From assembly GCA_958450325.1 (NCBI GenBank), contig OY288262.1, positions 8,227,142 to 8,291,141 on the forward strand: a stretch of DNA of 64,000 nt, given 5' to 3'. Numbering within the stretch: position 1 is the stretch's first letter; the number at the start of each line of letters is the position of its first letter. A program made the position numbers and the translations under genes. Shown here piece after piece: positions 23,585 through 34,391 of the stretch. The DNA comes from Agrostemma githago (Eukaryota > Streptophyta > Magnoliopsida > Caryophyllales > Caryophyllaceae). The notes beneath the pieces are model-generated. The model was not told the origin of the DNA, did no database searches, and worked only from the letters and a program-made list of their open reading frames with translations.

Positions 23585-25978
23585 TGTAGACACCCACATT
23601 TTGACTGCCAGGTGTCTATAGCAGTTTCCGACAAACACCCGATGATGATCGGACGCAAACGTGCTTTAAATACTCAGAAACGGGCTCAAAATCATTGGCA
23701 TTTGGCTTGGGCTCATTATAAGAGTACATATCTCACAAAACCAACCTCAAAATCAGGCCCAGTGGGTCGTTTCGAGTCAAATAAGACTAATTTGGGTCGA
23801 TTCCGACACCAGGGGTAAAACCGTCTTTTTACGACCGAGTCAAAACCCGTCAAAATTATTTCCGAGACACGTGAGTCAGCCGTGACACCTCACACGGCTG
23901 ATTCAAGCTCCAATCCTACGAAAAATCAGCTACACAAAATATTAAACAATTCCGTTTAAGGATGGAATTCGATCTCAAGTAGGAATCCTATCCGAAAACC
24001 GATTCAGACACCCGACCGAGCGCAAATACTCGGCCGAGCAGCATATTCCAGCCGTGTTCCCTTTCTTCCTTGACAAGAAAGCGGAATTCTCATTCCTTAC
24101 AGCTTCCTATATTTCCTATCTCTAGCGGTAGTTCAAACTCTCCTACCCAAGGTCGGGAATTTCCTATAAATAGTCCCTTGCACACACAATATTCAAGCAT
24201 CGAATATCAACGAATTAACATCAAAAATTACACGCAGACATCTTTCAGGTCACCCACACACACACATCGAGAAACCAATACAACAAACCCGAAGGAAACC
24301 GGTCCGAATCCCGACACCCTTCACGTACGTCACGCCCGAGCCGAACCACCATCAACTCACCGACATCCACTCGACGCTCTTGTGCCCAAGCCACGCCCCG
24401 ACGAGCCCCGATCCGAGTAGACTAAAGCATGTAGGTTGAGGGTGTACTAAAACCCGATTTCTCCTTCTTCTTCTCTTCTCCTCCTTCGCATCTATTTTAT
24501 TTACGGGTCGCGTCGGTCCTTTTATTACGGGTCATTCGTCGCGTTTTTTTCTAATATCGATAATATCAAAAACTATTTTCAAATTAACAAACATTCTTAA
24601 CAATATGATATCAACTCTATAGTTGAATATCGTATCAAAAGGAATTAAATCAAAACTCGGCGATGTACATCTTTTTTCCTTTTTTCGTTCAAACTTTTAT
24701 TATTTTTACAAAACCTTTTTTGATTCATTCCGAATATTCGATATCGATTTCATAATCGAATATCGGATACGACGAATATCGAAAACATAAAATCGAGTAT
24801 AAATTAATTTATATTTTGTACGCGATTTATCAAAATTAGCAATTTCGAACAAAAAATAAAAAACCGGACAGACCCGCACGCGAGTCGCGCCATGCCCAGG
24901 CGACTCGCGCCATGCCCAGGCGACTCACGCACGGGCCTGAAACCCGAGTCGTTTTTTTGGCTTTTTCGTTCATTTTTATTTTATTCTTCTACAAAACGAT
25001 TTCAAAATTTACATCTTTTCTAAAACTATTCCGAATATTTGATATTGATTTCGTAGTCAATTATCGAATATAACGAATACCGAAAATATTTGATCGAGTA
25101 CTAATCATACAATATTTGTACGCGATTTAATAAAAGCATCGAGTCTTCGAAAATCGTCTTCAAAAACAGACCGACACGCGACTCGCCGGCATCCCAGGCG
25201 AGCCGCGCGGCCGGCTGCCACGACGCACCTTTCTCGTTTTTTTTATTATTCTTCGAACTTCGTTTTTTTATACGAAACAGCGTCTTTTGCGGTACTTTTC
25301 AGATTTCGATTAATATTTTTCTCGATCTCGTATATTTATTTGCTATATTATTTTTTACAAATCGATACTAACTCGTTTGTTCATCTTTTGTAGCAAATTC
25401 ATCTTTTTTTATCGTTTGTTTTATTATACTAAAACGAATCTCACATGCTAAATTCAACTTTGACGTTAAATTTTTCATGCATTAAACCGACTTAGCAACC
25501 CGTTCAATTCCTCGCATGCTTAGGAAAACAATGTTTGCATATCATTCATCGTATTACTAACGCGCGTATTAAAAAATCATTCGATATCCTAGTAGAGGCC
25601 GCTAATGTGCGGGAGGGGTTGGGTGTTCTTAGTGAACTTCCCAACACGTACCCTCACCCCTTACTCAGAACCGTGGTTTCCGGATGTCCGAAACCATTGG
25701 AAACGAGAGTCATTCAATATACGATTAACCGCTCAAGTCGGCATCTATATCGATATGCAAAAGGACGAGCCCAATAAACTCTGACATCGGAAATGGGCCG
25801 TATTTTGTATACGGCCCCACTACGACATAGAGTGGGCTCGAACGGTTCCGAATAACCGTAAAATTCGGTGGCGACTCCAACTTCGATTTAAATTTCCATT
25901 TGACCATCTCATGGAGATTCATTCGCCTCTCCAAACCCGCGCGTGGCCGCGTCGGGGTGGACCTATGTCATGTCCACA
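23585..25978 (+). repeat. Element A 3' LTR (complete, 2394 bp)
   Basis: Starts TGTAGACACCC after the polypurine tract and ends TGTCCACA. A TATA box (TATAAATA, 24165-24172) sits about 580 bp in. At 24028-24039 there is ACTCGGCCGAGC, one base off the ACTCGRYCGAGT palindrome that is abundant in B and C. A TCAGCCGTG/CACACGGCTGA inverted repeat lies near 23876-23903. The expected right-hand target duplication is CTTCT (25979-25983); the left copy is outside the window. Confidence 0.92.
24165..24172 (+). promoter_or_regulatory. TATA box in element A LTR
   Basis: TATAAATA in CCTATAAATAGTCCC, a typical plant core promoter context. The copy that would drive element A lies in the 5' LTR part separated by element F. 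Confidence 0.6.
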
Positions 25979-26441
25979 CTTCTCCGTTTGTTCTAAGTCC
26001 GCAGTTTATGCCTGAAGGTGGAGATCACCTTCTTCTTTCAATTCATATCCGGAATGGTTTTATCGAAACCTTCGTCAACGAACACTTGCAAGATTGAGGA
26101 ATTCCCAACCGGGCGCAAGCAACGATATTGAGCAAAACGTGGAGATTGACTTGATGAACTCCCTGCCTATAGAAACCACCGAAGGGAATTTCCTAAATCC
26201 TTTCGGTACTCCCATTTCAACTACATCCCATACTTCCCCACCTTTCTACTCACCACCTACTTCACCTCCCACCTCCCCTAACTACATCACTCTCAAGTTC
26301 CACACCATCATCTCCCGTATATCCAATCATGCCGAAGTTTTCCTCTCATTCCACATTCACCGAGGATGTCTTGCCGGGACCTACCTCTCTACCTCCGCTT
26401 ATGGCGACAACTTTGTATTCATACAACTTGTGGAGCGAAAC
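25979..26441 (+). pseudogene. Element D gag, left fragment (split by element C)
   Basis: A frame open from about 26094 ends YGDNFVFIQLVERN at 26441, exactly at the left copy of C's target duplication GAAAC. After C, the frame resumes with QFSGLPTEDPHQHM at 48967. VERNQF-G plus DPH-H is typical of the start of Athila-like gag capsids, so the two sides belong to one interrupted gene. The upstream part (25979-26093) has a Pro/Ser-rich or uncertain reading and may be a 5' portion of D. Whether A is inserted in D or merely adjacent cannot be told, because A's left end is outside the window. Confidence 0.7.
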
Positions 26442-27850
26442 TGACAGGGGTTAGTCGTATCCCTAATCAAAGATACCCTAAGGTCACCAACTAATGTAGA
26501 TAGTGAAGTCAGAGGTCGAACCACAAGGAGACAAGATTTAGTCGTCTATTCCTAAGAATTAGACTCTAGGTTATGGGTCACTGTTGAGTTGAGTTGGTAG
26601 GCTGAAAACTAATTACTGATAGATAAATCAATGAGGGAAAAGTCTAGGGTCTCAGGTTCACAATGAATATTACTCGGGTCTGGGGAGTCAACTAACAGGT
26701 CAATAATCGAACTACCTAAGGTGCAGGTCCGGTCGGTACACTATAACCTTTAGATCTAAACTTAACCTGCGGTCGCTAGCATTAAGTCAGTCTACCCAAA
26801 ATATCGTGACCTAATTAGTCCTTAACCCGGTCGGCAAAAAGTCCTAATTGTGATACTAATTAATTGAATTATGCATCAAATAATTAATCAGAATTAAAAC
26901 GATAATCAGGCAATAGTTCGTACGATTAGAAACATGTCAATTGACTATAACCCTAATAATACGCATTGATCCCCCTAAACCCTAGATGAAATCTAGCTAC
27001 TCATATTAAGCATAATCAAATTAACGAAATACGAATTACAATTAAACATAACGAAGGTGATATGAATTAATCTTACGGAAAGAAATAATAAATCTACACT
27101 AGAAACGATAAAGCAATACGAAGAATAATTTAAGACAGAAATTAAATTAGTAACTGAAATTAGAATTGAAATTAAGAATTGCAATACCGAAAAATTCCAG
27201 ATCTAAGAATGGAGAGCAAGGTTCAATGTATCTCGCAAAGTAAACTAAACTAAGAAAACTAAATAATGAGAAGTGTGTAAAAGAAGATAAAAGAAAAAGC
27301 GTCGAATGAAAAGTGTGTCTGACAATCCTAAGAAAACTGATTTAAAGACAAATCAGTTGGACTTTCAAAACAGGCCCAAAATCTTAATTAATTAAAATCT
27401 GATCCGCGGCCTGGGTCAGACGCACTCGATCGAGTGCATGTAGTGCCACTCGATCGAGTGGGTCCGTGATTGCTTCAGTATTCGTTTGTTTTTGGGCTAG
27501 AAAGATGAATCGGCCCAAAACTCTGATGCAGTCCAGTTTGGCTTGAGGATGAGGCACTCGATCGAGTGCTTAGCACTACTCGATCGAGTGGGTGCTGCTG
27601 GAACTCGTAGCTGAGTTCTTCATTGCTTATTGGCTTTTCGTTTTCTTCCTCGTCCTCCGTTCTCGTCTCGGCTATCTGGGTTATTACTCCAAAATAAGCT
27701 CAAAATTGTACCTAACCTGCAAAGTAGCACGAGAATCGGCAGTATCGATTTTCTAATAGAAATCGACATTAAATAAATAAATATGGAAGAAAAAAAAGCT
27801 AAAAATGGTTGTCGGGAGACAATAAATTACGATATAAAATATGTTAATCA
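26442..27850 (-). repeat. Element C 3' LTR (1409 bp)
   Basis: Begins TGACAGGGGTTAGTC and ends GTTAATCA on the plus strand. It matches 47773-48961 closely apart from the assembly gap there. It carries two pairs of the ACTCGATCGAGT palindrome at 27424, 27448, 27556 and 27578. A CCCTAAACCCTAG telo-box-like block lies near 26972-26984. Confidence 0.92.
27424..27589. promoter_or_regulatory. Palindrome cluster in C 3' LTR
   Basis: Four exact ACTCGATCGAGT copies at 27424-27435, 27448-27459, 27556-27567 and 27578-27589. Start-to-start spacing within pairs is 24 and 22 bp. The upper LTR has the same four (48537, 48561, 48668, 48690). Function unknown; the regular spacing suggests binding by a dimeric protein. 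Confidence 0.75.
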
Positions 27851-29412
27851 AACTCCCCCAAACCAAGCCTTTGCTTGTCCTCAAGTGAACGACTAATATA
27901 TACATACGAGGACAAGTGATGTGAAACACGACTCAGAGATGAATTACAATCATTCTCCTAAAATCGACTAAAACCGACGAGAAAACACGTAATGCTCAAG
28001 AACGCAACGAGATCAATAATCATGCCAAAATCAAACAATTGCCTGCCAAATTTTCAATCTTGCAAGACCAATAATGTCGGACTTCCTTATAGTTGTCACT
28101 CGACACTCATAAGTACGGGTAAGTATATATGTGAAGATAAGAAAGAATAAAGACACTCACTCGACTTATGAAATATGCATGCAATCGAATATAAAATCAA
28201 TCTCCCCAATCAAATACGCGTTCCACCAATCAGGACCATAGTACATGCCAAGGACTTACAAAGGGTTGCTTATATGTGAGGGAATAAAATGGATTGTGCT
28301 TAAAGCACGTATGGAAATGTGGGGCTAAGACCAGTAGTCGCAGCTACACAATAAAAACTATCCATCCAAAAACCTCATCTATGAATTCCGGCCATCAACT
28401 AGAAGTAAAACTCAAAAAGAGCATAAGAGGGAATTTTGCCATCCTCCTGATTACAATACATTTCTAGTTATAACACCTCGACCGTTCCCCGAAAATTACA
28501 AGAAGCATATATATACTTTTCTTTTCTTTTTCTTGGAATTTTTCTTCTTTTTCTAATTCCATTTTCTTTCTTTTTCATGTTTCTATATTTTTTTCAATTC
28601 GGACAAGGGGAAGGCGAGTATAAAGTCGCACAATGATGATATTCTACACTAGGATCCGAGAGATGTAAAAATCCAAATGATGATCTATATATTAGTGAAG
28701 TAATTTCAATTATGTTCACTGCGACTGTCCTGGTAAGGTAGGCTATTCTGGGGTGTAGCTGATTGATGTATATAATGAAAACAGGCTTACAACAGCTGAA
28801 ATGGGCTAAACAAAGGAAAAATGACCTAAATCTACAGGGTAGTAAAAATGGGTCGTTTTGGCTATGTGGAGCTCATCAAAAACAGAAATGCCTTTCCTCA
28901 TGTACCTCCTCCTCAGACCAAACACGTATTCAATATCAAGAGACGGACGTCATATTTATGCAAATCAATGTTACACATTCCATAAGGAGAAATCACTCAA
29001 TTCCTAATTATAAATGAGACCAGTTATGGATGTTACTGGCCTAGGAAGCTATAAAACCTCAGATTTTTTTTGGTTTGCCGACAAAATGGTCAAATTTACT
29101 CATTTGACAATTAATAGTTCAATAGGCAATCATATAAAAATCATCTCATCTCAAGTATTACATGCATTCAGGTACGGAGTTAGCTGTCAATTAGGAGAAA
29201 TCATGTAAGATGCAATGTCATCATCGCTGTTTTGCATGTTTCACATTAGACACAAGACAGACACAACAGAAAATGAAAACACACAAAACACACAAACTCT
29301 CCCCCAAACCTAAATGTCACAGTGTCCTCAATGTGACTCTACAGCATATAAGACAGGAAATTCCACAGCTAATCCTAAAGACAACTCGACCTAAGGGGAA
29401 GAAAAAAAAAAT
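27851..29412 (-). other. Element C polypurine tract and 3' non-coding region
   Basis: On the minus strand the purine run GGTTTGGGGGAG precedes the LTR start. The remaining 1.5 kb has no ORF with recognisable domains; open stretches at 28763-29416 (plus) are short and unsupported. A pyrimidine-rich tract (CTTTTCTTTTTC type) lies at about 28517-28592. In autonomous Athila elements RT-integrase would lie upstream of such a region; here the protease frame abuts it. Confidence 0.65.
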
Positions 29413-30942
29413 CTAAGAAAGCAGTAAAAACAGAAATAAAAGGAATGAAAGTACCGCATATACAATGGTAGCTCCCCTAAACCGGCTGAAGGGCGGGGGA
29501 AACATATACAAATGATGTCGGGTTGCCTCCCGACTAGCGCTGTTTTCAGACAGGTCCCGCACGACCACTTCACCCGTTTTAAGAAACATGAATTTGCCTC
29601 GGCCAAAGTCAAAACAACTCAGAGCCTGTAGGAGCAAATCGAACATTCGAGCATGTTCTACATACAAACATAAGTAACACAATATAAGCACGAAGACGTT
29701 AAAATTTGGAAAATCAAACTGTCTCAGCTTAGTTGACGGTTTATATGAACATTCCGTGTGTTCAAATTGAAATTCCCCTTTGTCAATTAAATTGAAAAAA
29801 TTAAAATGATAAAAAGGGAATTCCTTAGGTGGATCGCATCCACCTAAATCACCAATCAGGACGAAATTAACTCGAATGGTTAATTCGTTAGGCATAGAAA
29901 GCTCGGCCGAATCGGGTAATGTGTCCGGGATCAGTGTCTCGAGTAGCGGAGGAGGATGATTCGTCTCGACAGAAATGTTATTGATATTGCATAAGTCCTC
30001 CTTTACCGTCCTGAGGGGCCTATCTTCCCGGAGGGCAGCCTCTATCTCATCGAGCTCGGCTTTACAAAACTCAGATTGCCCGTTGTAATCGGTGGTATGA
30101 ACCATCTCGATTTCGGAAACTTCACCATTTAACAGTCGTTCAATTTCATCGACCTCTTCTTCCCAAGTAAGAATTTTATCTACTGGATCTCCATAGATCA
30201 AGCGCTCGATTTCATCCACTTCCTCTCTGCATCTTCGCGCTTCCAGCTCAGCAAGGCTAGGTGGCACGGTAGCTTCCTCGATATTCCTGCGAATAGCGTT
30301 GACAGACTCATTAGATGACGTGTTAATAACAGAAATAGTATAACACGACTCAGCTATATATTTTGGAGTCAAGCCAAAACCAAAAGAAAGCTTATCTTTT
30401 CCTATCGATAGTGTTAGCTTTCCGTTCCTAACATCTATAACCGCCCCCACCGTATGTAGGAAGGGTCGACCTAAGATGATAGGAATCACTGAGTCCTCAG
30501 CCATATCTACAGTCACAAAATCTACGGGAATAAAAAACTTTCCAACCCTGACCGGGACGTCTTCCAAGACACCCAAAGGGTGTTTAAGAGAACGATCGAC
30601 CATTTGCAAGGTCATACTCGTGTTTTTCAGCTTACCCATGTTCAACTTTGTGAAAATAGAAAATGACATCACACTAACACTCGCTCCTAAATCAAAAAGA
30701 GCATTATCGATAGTAAAAGTGCCAATAGTACAAGGAATAGAGAAACTCCCTGGGTCTTTAAGCTTAGGCGGAGATTGGCTATTTAGGACTGCGTTGCGCT
30801 CCTCGGTGTATGCCACGGTCTCGGCCTCATCAAAAGCGTTCTTCCGGGCAATAATTTCCTTCAATAATTTTCCATAGGCGGGTACCTGCGTAATCAATTC
30901 AGTGAAGGGAACGGTTACCTGAAGATCTTTTGCTACCTCCAT
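29413..30942 (-). CDS. Element C protease-containing ORF (509 aa)
   Basis: An open minus-strand frame of 509 codons. The N-terminal region (residues about 1-60) matches the stretch before the protease in Athila polyproteins (PFTELITQVPAYGKLLKEI). The aspartic protease core has ALFDLGASVSVM (about residue 82), followed by IPIILGRPFLHTVGAVID. The middle (residues about 230-310) is rich in Glu/Asp and repeats a VDEIERL motif three times. The C-terminus is hydrophobic (FLLFLFLLLS). There is no RT, RNase H or integrase. Translation probably depended on fusion to gag, so the ATG chosen is only the first Met in the frame. The ORF is long and uninterrupted, unlike the gag part of the same element. 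Confidence 0.75.
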   Translation of the reverse strand: MEVAKDLQVTVPFTELITQVPAYGKLLKEIIARKNAFDEAETVAYTEERNAVLNSQSPPKLKDPGSFSIPCTIGTFTIDNALFDLGASVSVMSFSIFTKLNMGKLKNTSMTLQMVDRSLKHPLGVLEDVPVRVGKFFIPVDFVTVDMAEDSVIPIILGRPFLHTVGAVIDVRNGKLTLSIGKDKLSFGFGLTPKYIAESCYTISVINTSSNESVNAIRRNIEEATVPPSLAELEARRCREEVDEIERLIYGDPVDKILTWEEEVDEIERLLNGEVSEIEMVHTTDYNGQSEFCKAELDEIEAALREDRPLRTVKEDLCNINNISVETNHPPPLLETLIPDTLPDSAELSMPNELTIRVNFVLIGDLGGCDPPKEFPFYHFNFFNLIDKGEFQFEHTECSYKPSTKLRQFDFPNFNVFVLILCYLCLYVEHARMFDLLLQALSCFDFGRGKFMFLKTGEVVVRDLSENSASREATRHHLYMFPPPFSRFRGATIVYAVLSFLLFLFLLLS

Positions 30943-31081
30943 GAATTTACTGAGCTGCTAATCAATCTGACTCTTGCGTTGTCGCTGTGGAAAAGGAAGT
31001 GCGATCTTTATTGGAGCATCTTTAGCTGTCTCGAGAGGAACCGGACTAGAACGAATGGGCGCATCTGACACTTGCAGTACA

Positions 31082-31304
31082 ACTCGATCGAGTGCCATCA
31101 TACTCGATCGAGTCACCTGGAGGCACTCGATCGTCGAGTGGTATCATTGAAGAGCTTCTGGTTGATTCTGAATGGTCTACTCGGTCGAGTGACCGTCAAC
31201 TCGATCGAGTCTGGCGTGACTCGGTCGAGTGAACTGCTTGACTGCTCTCTGCCGGATTTTAGGGGGTCTACTCGATCGAGTGATGTGGTGTTACTCGATC
31301 GAGT
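31082..31304. promoter_or_regulatory. Eight palindromes inside C's gag/linker coding region
   Basis: ACTCGATCGAGT or close variants start at 31082, 31102, 31125 (with three extra bases CGT), 31179, 31199, 31219, 31270 and 31293. Steps of 20-23 bp recur. The motif has no stop codon in any of the six frames: it reads TRSS, LDR or SIE. It can therefore sit in coding sequence without ending it. Confidence 0.75.
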
Positions 31305-31744
31305 AGCCTCAATCCGTGGTCTACCCAATGCTTCTTCGGCGAGCTCTTGCTTCTCCAACTCGGTTTGGAGTAGTATGGTAATAACATTGACATGTTCAGT
31401 CTCCGAGATTCTTTTTTGCTTCTGAGCGGACAGCTGGGCAATTTGATTGTCCAAAATCTTATGATGTGCAATCACCTGATTAATCTGTGCTTCCTGCTTT
31501 TGGTGAGCTTGCAAGCCTTGTAGGACTAGCGCTTTAATCTCCAAATATTCTTTATTCGCTTGAGCTTGAGCTTGAGCTTGCGAAACGACATCAAATTGTT
31601 GTTGTTGATAGAATTGTTGTCCCCCTTGATTTTGCCTTTTAAAGTTAGACTGAAATTTATGATCATGAGGGAAAACAGAAGCAACAACCTGATTGTTATT
31701 TGGAGGTGGCGGCAAAATCTAACGCGAAGCTTGAATCACGTTCA
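31113..31744 (-). pseudogene. Element C gag, C-terminal part
   Basis: Reads PPPPNNNQVVASVFPHDHKF, then a Gln-rich segment (FYQQQQFDVVSQAQAQAQ) from a GCTTGA hexamer repeat, then a helical region (EYLEIKALVLQGLQAHQK). It ends in repeats derived from the palindrome (SLDRV, TRSS). A TAG at 31718-31720 separates it from the stretch adjoining element B, so gag is also interrupted by a stop. On the other side of B the gag N-terminal half continues at 46866. Confidence 0.7.
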
Positions 31745-32538
31745 CTCGTTGTGGACATGACATAGGTCCACCCCGACGCGGCCACACGCGGGTTTGGGTA
31801 GGCGAATGAATCTCCATATCAGAATGGATCGAATCGAAATTTAGGTCTATGTGGAGTCGCCACCGAATTTTGTGGTTATTCGGAACCATTCGAGCCCACT
31901 CTATGTCGTAGTGGGCCGTATACAAAATACGGCCCATTTCTGATGTCAGAGTTTATTGGGCTCGTCCCTTTGCATTTGATACCGATACCGACGTTATCGG
32001 ATATCGTGTATTGAATGACTCTCGTGCGCCAACGGTTTCGGGCATCCGGAAACCGAGGTTCTGAGTAAGGGGTGAGGGTACGTGCTGGGAAGCCCACGAA
32101 GGACACCCAACCCCGCCCGCACTTAGCGGCCTCTACTAAGATCTCGAGTGACTTTCTAATACGCGCATAGTTGAACGGGAAAATGATATGCAAAGATTAT
32201 TTTCCCTAAGCATGTGAATGAAATTGAAAAAGGGTTTCTATGTCAATTTAATGCAACTAAAATTAACGTCAAAGTTGTATTTTAGCATGCGGGTTCATTT
32301 TAGTACAATAAAATAAACAAGAATTAAATTGACAAAAGAACAAACGGTTAGTAACGAGATGATGATAATAACGGTTTGCAAATTATTGAATAAAATTGAA
32401 TGATGTAGCGAGATGATGCATGGTTTGAAAAGATAGTAATACACGAGATTAATTAGACACGTGTCGACCCAAGTCATAAAATACTATCGAGTTTAAAAAG
32501 AAGAATGTACGACTCACGGTATTGGTCGTGATGAGGTC

Positions 32539-32638
32539 ACTCGATCGAGTGGTCGATAGACTTGATCGAGTGGACCTCTAAAAGAGGTTTCTGCTCTGCG
32601 TTTGAGACCTTACTCGGCCGAGTTATTGGCCAACTCGG
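32539..32638. promoter_or_regulatory. Palindrome cluster in B 3' LTR, left of solo LTR
   Basis: ACTCGATCGAGT at 32539, a degenerate ACTTGATCGAGT at 32560, the compensated form ACTCGGCCGAGT at 32612, and the left half ACTCGG at 32633. The last copy was cut by the solo LTR insertion. All consecutive pairs are 21 bp apart. Confidence 0.7.
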
Positions 32639-32916
32639 TGATGCGTGCCATTCCTTTTCGATTTTTCACCTATTTCGGCACGCATTTCCGTGTCATTTTA
32701 TTAATTTTAGGAGTCGAATTACGCTATTTTCTCCCATATGTGCTACTCGGGTATTCTTTTGTTGTTTTGCAGATAATCGAGATCGAGTAGTTTAAAGAGC
32801 TCAAAATTACGTCAAAAATCTTTAAAGCTCTAAAACCGATTCATTGTGCGGAAATCAAGAGGAGATAAAGGTGAGCCAAAGAAGATCTATACGGAAGTGC
32901 AGCAAAACAAGAAGGA

Positions 32917-33067
32917 AGTCTATAGACCAAAAAGACAAGTCTGTGGACTGAGGAAGTCCATAGACCAAACAGACTAAGTGTAGACTGAGGACAAGTCTGT
33001 AGACCGAGAACAAGTCTGTAGACTGAAGAAGACTGAGCACTAGACTGAATAATTCAGTCTGCAGACT
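32917..33067. repeat. AGTCTGYAGACT palindrome array in the solo LTR
   Basis: Copies and variants start at 32917 (AGTCTATAGACC), 32938, 32955, 32994, 33013 (AGTCTGTAGACT) and 33056 (AGTCTGCAGACT, a perfect 12-bp palindrome). Several steps are 17-21 bp. The array is about 280-430 bp into the LTR and upstream of the TATA box. Confidence 0.7.
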
Positions 33068-33282
33068 TGGATCCCAAGTCTGCCAGCATAAAATCGAAGT
33101 CTGCAGAATAGGATACTACATCCAAAGACTAATTCAGCGCAGATATTTTAACGTTACCAACGATCTCCCCCTCTTGGGCATCAAGATTCCTACTCCCACT
33201 ACTTCAGTTCTTCTTGGTTAATGGGGTTGAGGATAGCAATTTAAGTGGGAAGTTAAGGGGTAGTTAAGGAGTTCTTAAGCAC

Positions 33283-33290
33283 TATAAATA
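33283..33290 (+). promoter_or_regulatory. TATA box of the solo LTR
   Basis: ACTATAAATAGGG, a standard plant TATA context, about 645 bp from the LTR start. It gives the plus orientation. Confidence 0.6.
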
Positions 33291-34265
33291 GGGCTGCTTA
33301 TCCTCAGTTAATCACATCTTTATATCTCATCTTCATCTTCTATCTTTTTCTCATTCAATCATTCACACATATTAGTTTTAGTTTAGTTTCCTGTAAATAT
33401 TTAGCTTTCATTTTTATCAAGTTTATTTATCAGAATTCCGGTTTTCATATTCTCGATTGAGTTATTTTTATTCTAATTCTCCATCTCTGTTCTTTTATTC
33501 ATTCCAGTCCGGTACTTTCTTCCTCTTCCCTAATCTCCTCCTCCTTCCTGTTTACTGTTATCTGTTTCCTGTAACTTCTCATCATTCTGCTTCTTTATTT
33601 TCTTCTTATTTTCATTCATCCTGTTATTTCATCATGATTCAATTTGTCAGTATTATTATCATCGTAAATATGCTTAGCTAATATTTCTATCACTAGAGTT
33701 TAGGTGAATTACGAATTGAACCAAGTTTATATGTGATAACTAAATAATCGACCTTTATGCGTTAAATCGCTCTTGCAATATCTTAATGACGAATAATTAA
33801 TTATAGGCCGTAAATGATTGTTTGTATCTCGTAATCCCGACCTACGTAGCGAAAGCCCGGGAAAGGATAAGACTCGTTGTAATCGATAGAATTCCCTAAT
33901 ACGTAGCGAGAGCCCGTTAGGTGACTTCTAGGATGACTAGTGATCCGAGAGGACCGTGTCGATGTTCTTTAACTCATTTTAACTGATTATTTGGAAATCG
34001 TATGTATGCATGTTTTGATTCGTGGTGATCCGAAAACTCTGGTGCTTTTCTTATTTTGGATTAATTCATTTTATTATTATTATTTAGATTCTATTAGACT
34101 GTCATTCACCCAACCAATCGTTATAAATCGTGACTCGATAGATTAATTGACTAGCCTATAATATTCAATCTGCCTCCCTGTGGAATCGACCCTACTTACC
34201 GCTAGCTACCCGTTAGTAGTAATCTAGGATTATTTTGATATCGGTGACGCGACTAAACCCGTATC

Positions 34266-34391
34266 ACTCGGTCGAGTACTTCGCTACTCGATCGAGTCAC
34301 TATGAGACTCGACCGAGTAGAGGTCGAAAGAGCATTCTGCTCGCTAAGTTGTGATGTCACTCGATCGAGTGGCCGAGGCACTCGGTCGAGT
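34266..34391. promoter_or_regulatory. Palindrome cluster in B 3' LTR, right of solo LTR
   Basis: ACTCGGTCGAGT at 34266, ACTCGATCGAGT at 34286, ACTCGACCGAGT at 34307, ACTCGATCGAGT at 34359 and ACTCGGTCGAGT at 34380. Steps are 20, 21, 52 and 21 bp. The upper LTR lacks the 34380 unit. Confidence 0.72.

Larger units (their letters stand above)
11684..25978 (+). mobile_element. Element A: Tat-lineage Ty3/gypsy retrotransposon, degenerate
   Basis: Direct repeats 11684-13260 and 24374-25978 are the shared parts of two LTRs; the full 3' LTR is 23585-25978. The order is LTR, primer site TGGCGACTCCGCTGGGGA, long leader, gag, PR-RT-RH, extra RNase H, integrase, antisense ORF, polypurine tract, LTR. The additional RNase H and an antisense ORF before the 3' LTR are known traits of the Tat lineage. 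Stops and frameshifts interrupt every coding segment. Its 5' LTR is split by element F, with the promoter-proximal part left of the window. Intact length would be about 15 kb. Confidence 0.9.
32639..34266 (+). mobile_element. Solo LTR (1628 bp) with TSD CTCGG
   Basis: Absent from the upper LTR of B at the matching site. It starts TGATGCGTGCC, ends CGTATCA, and is flanked by CTCGG at 32634-32638 and 34267-34271. TATAAATA at 33283-33290 gives a plus orientation. The end region (GTGGAATCGACCCTACTTACC-like) resembles Athila/Tat-type LTR ends, and the start resembles that of element E's LTR. No internal region or second LTR exists, so LTR-LTR recombination is the likely origin. The small ORF at 33457 is not supported. 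Confidence 0.88.

Noticed and set aside
27424..27589. Restriction-modification sites (CGATCG, PvuI-type) as explanation of the palindromes
   Set aside because: The core does contain CGATCG, but variants with CGGTCG, CGACCG and CGGCCG and the 20-21 bp phasing are not explained by such a site in a plant genome.
30476..30877. 133-codon plus ORF opposite the C protease
   Set aside because: Antisense shadow of the DLGAS protease region.
32639..34266. Host gene or promoter between B LTR halves
   Set aside because: Flanking CTCGG duplication, TG...CA ends and absence from the other LTR show it is an inserted solo LTR.
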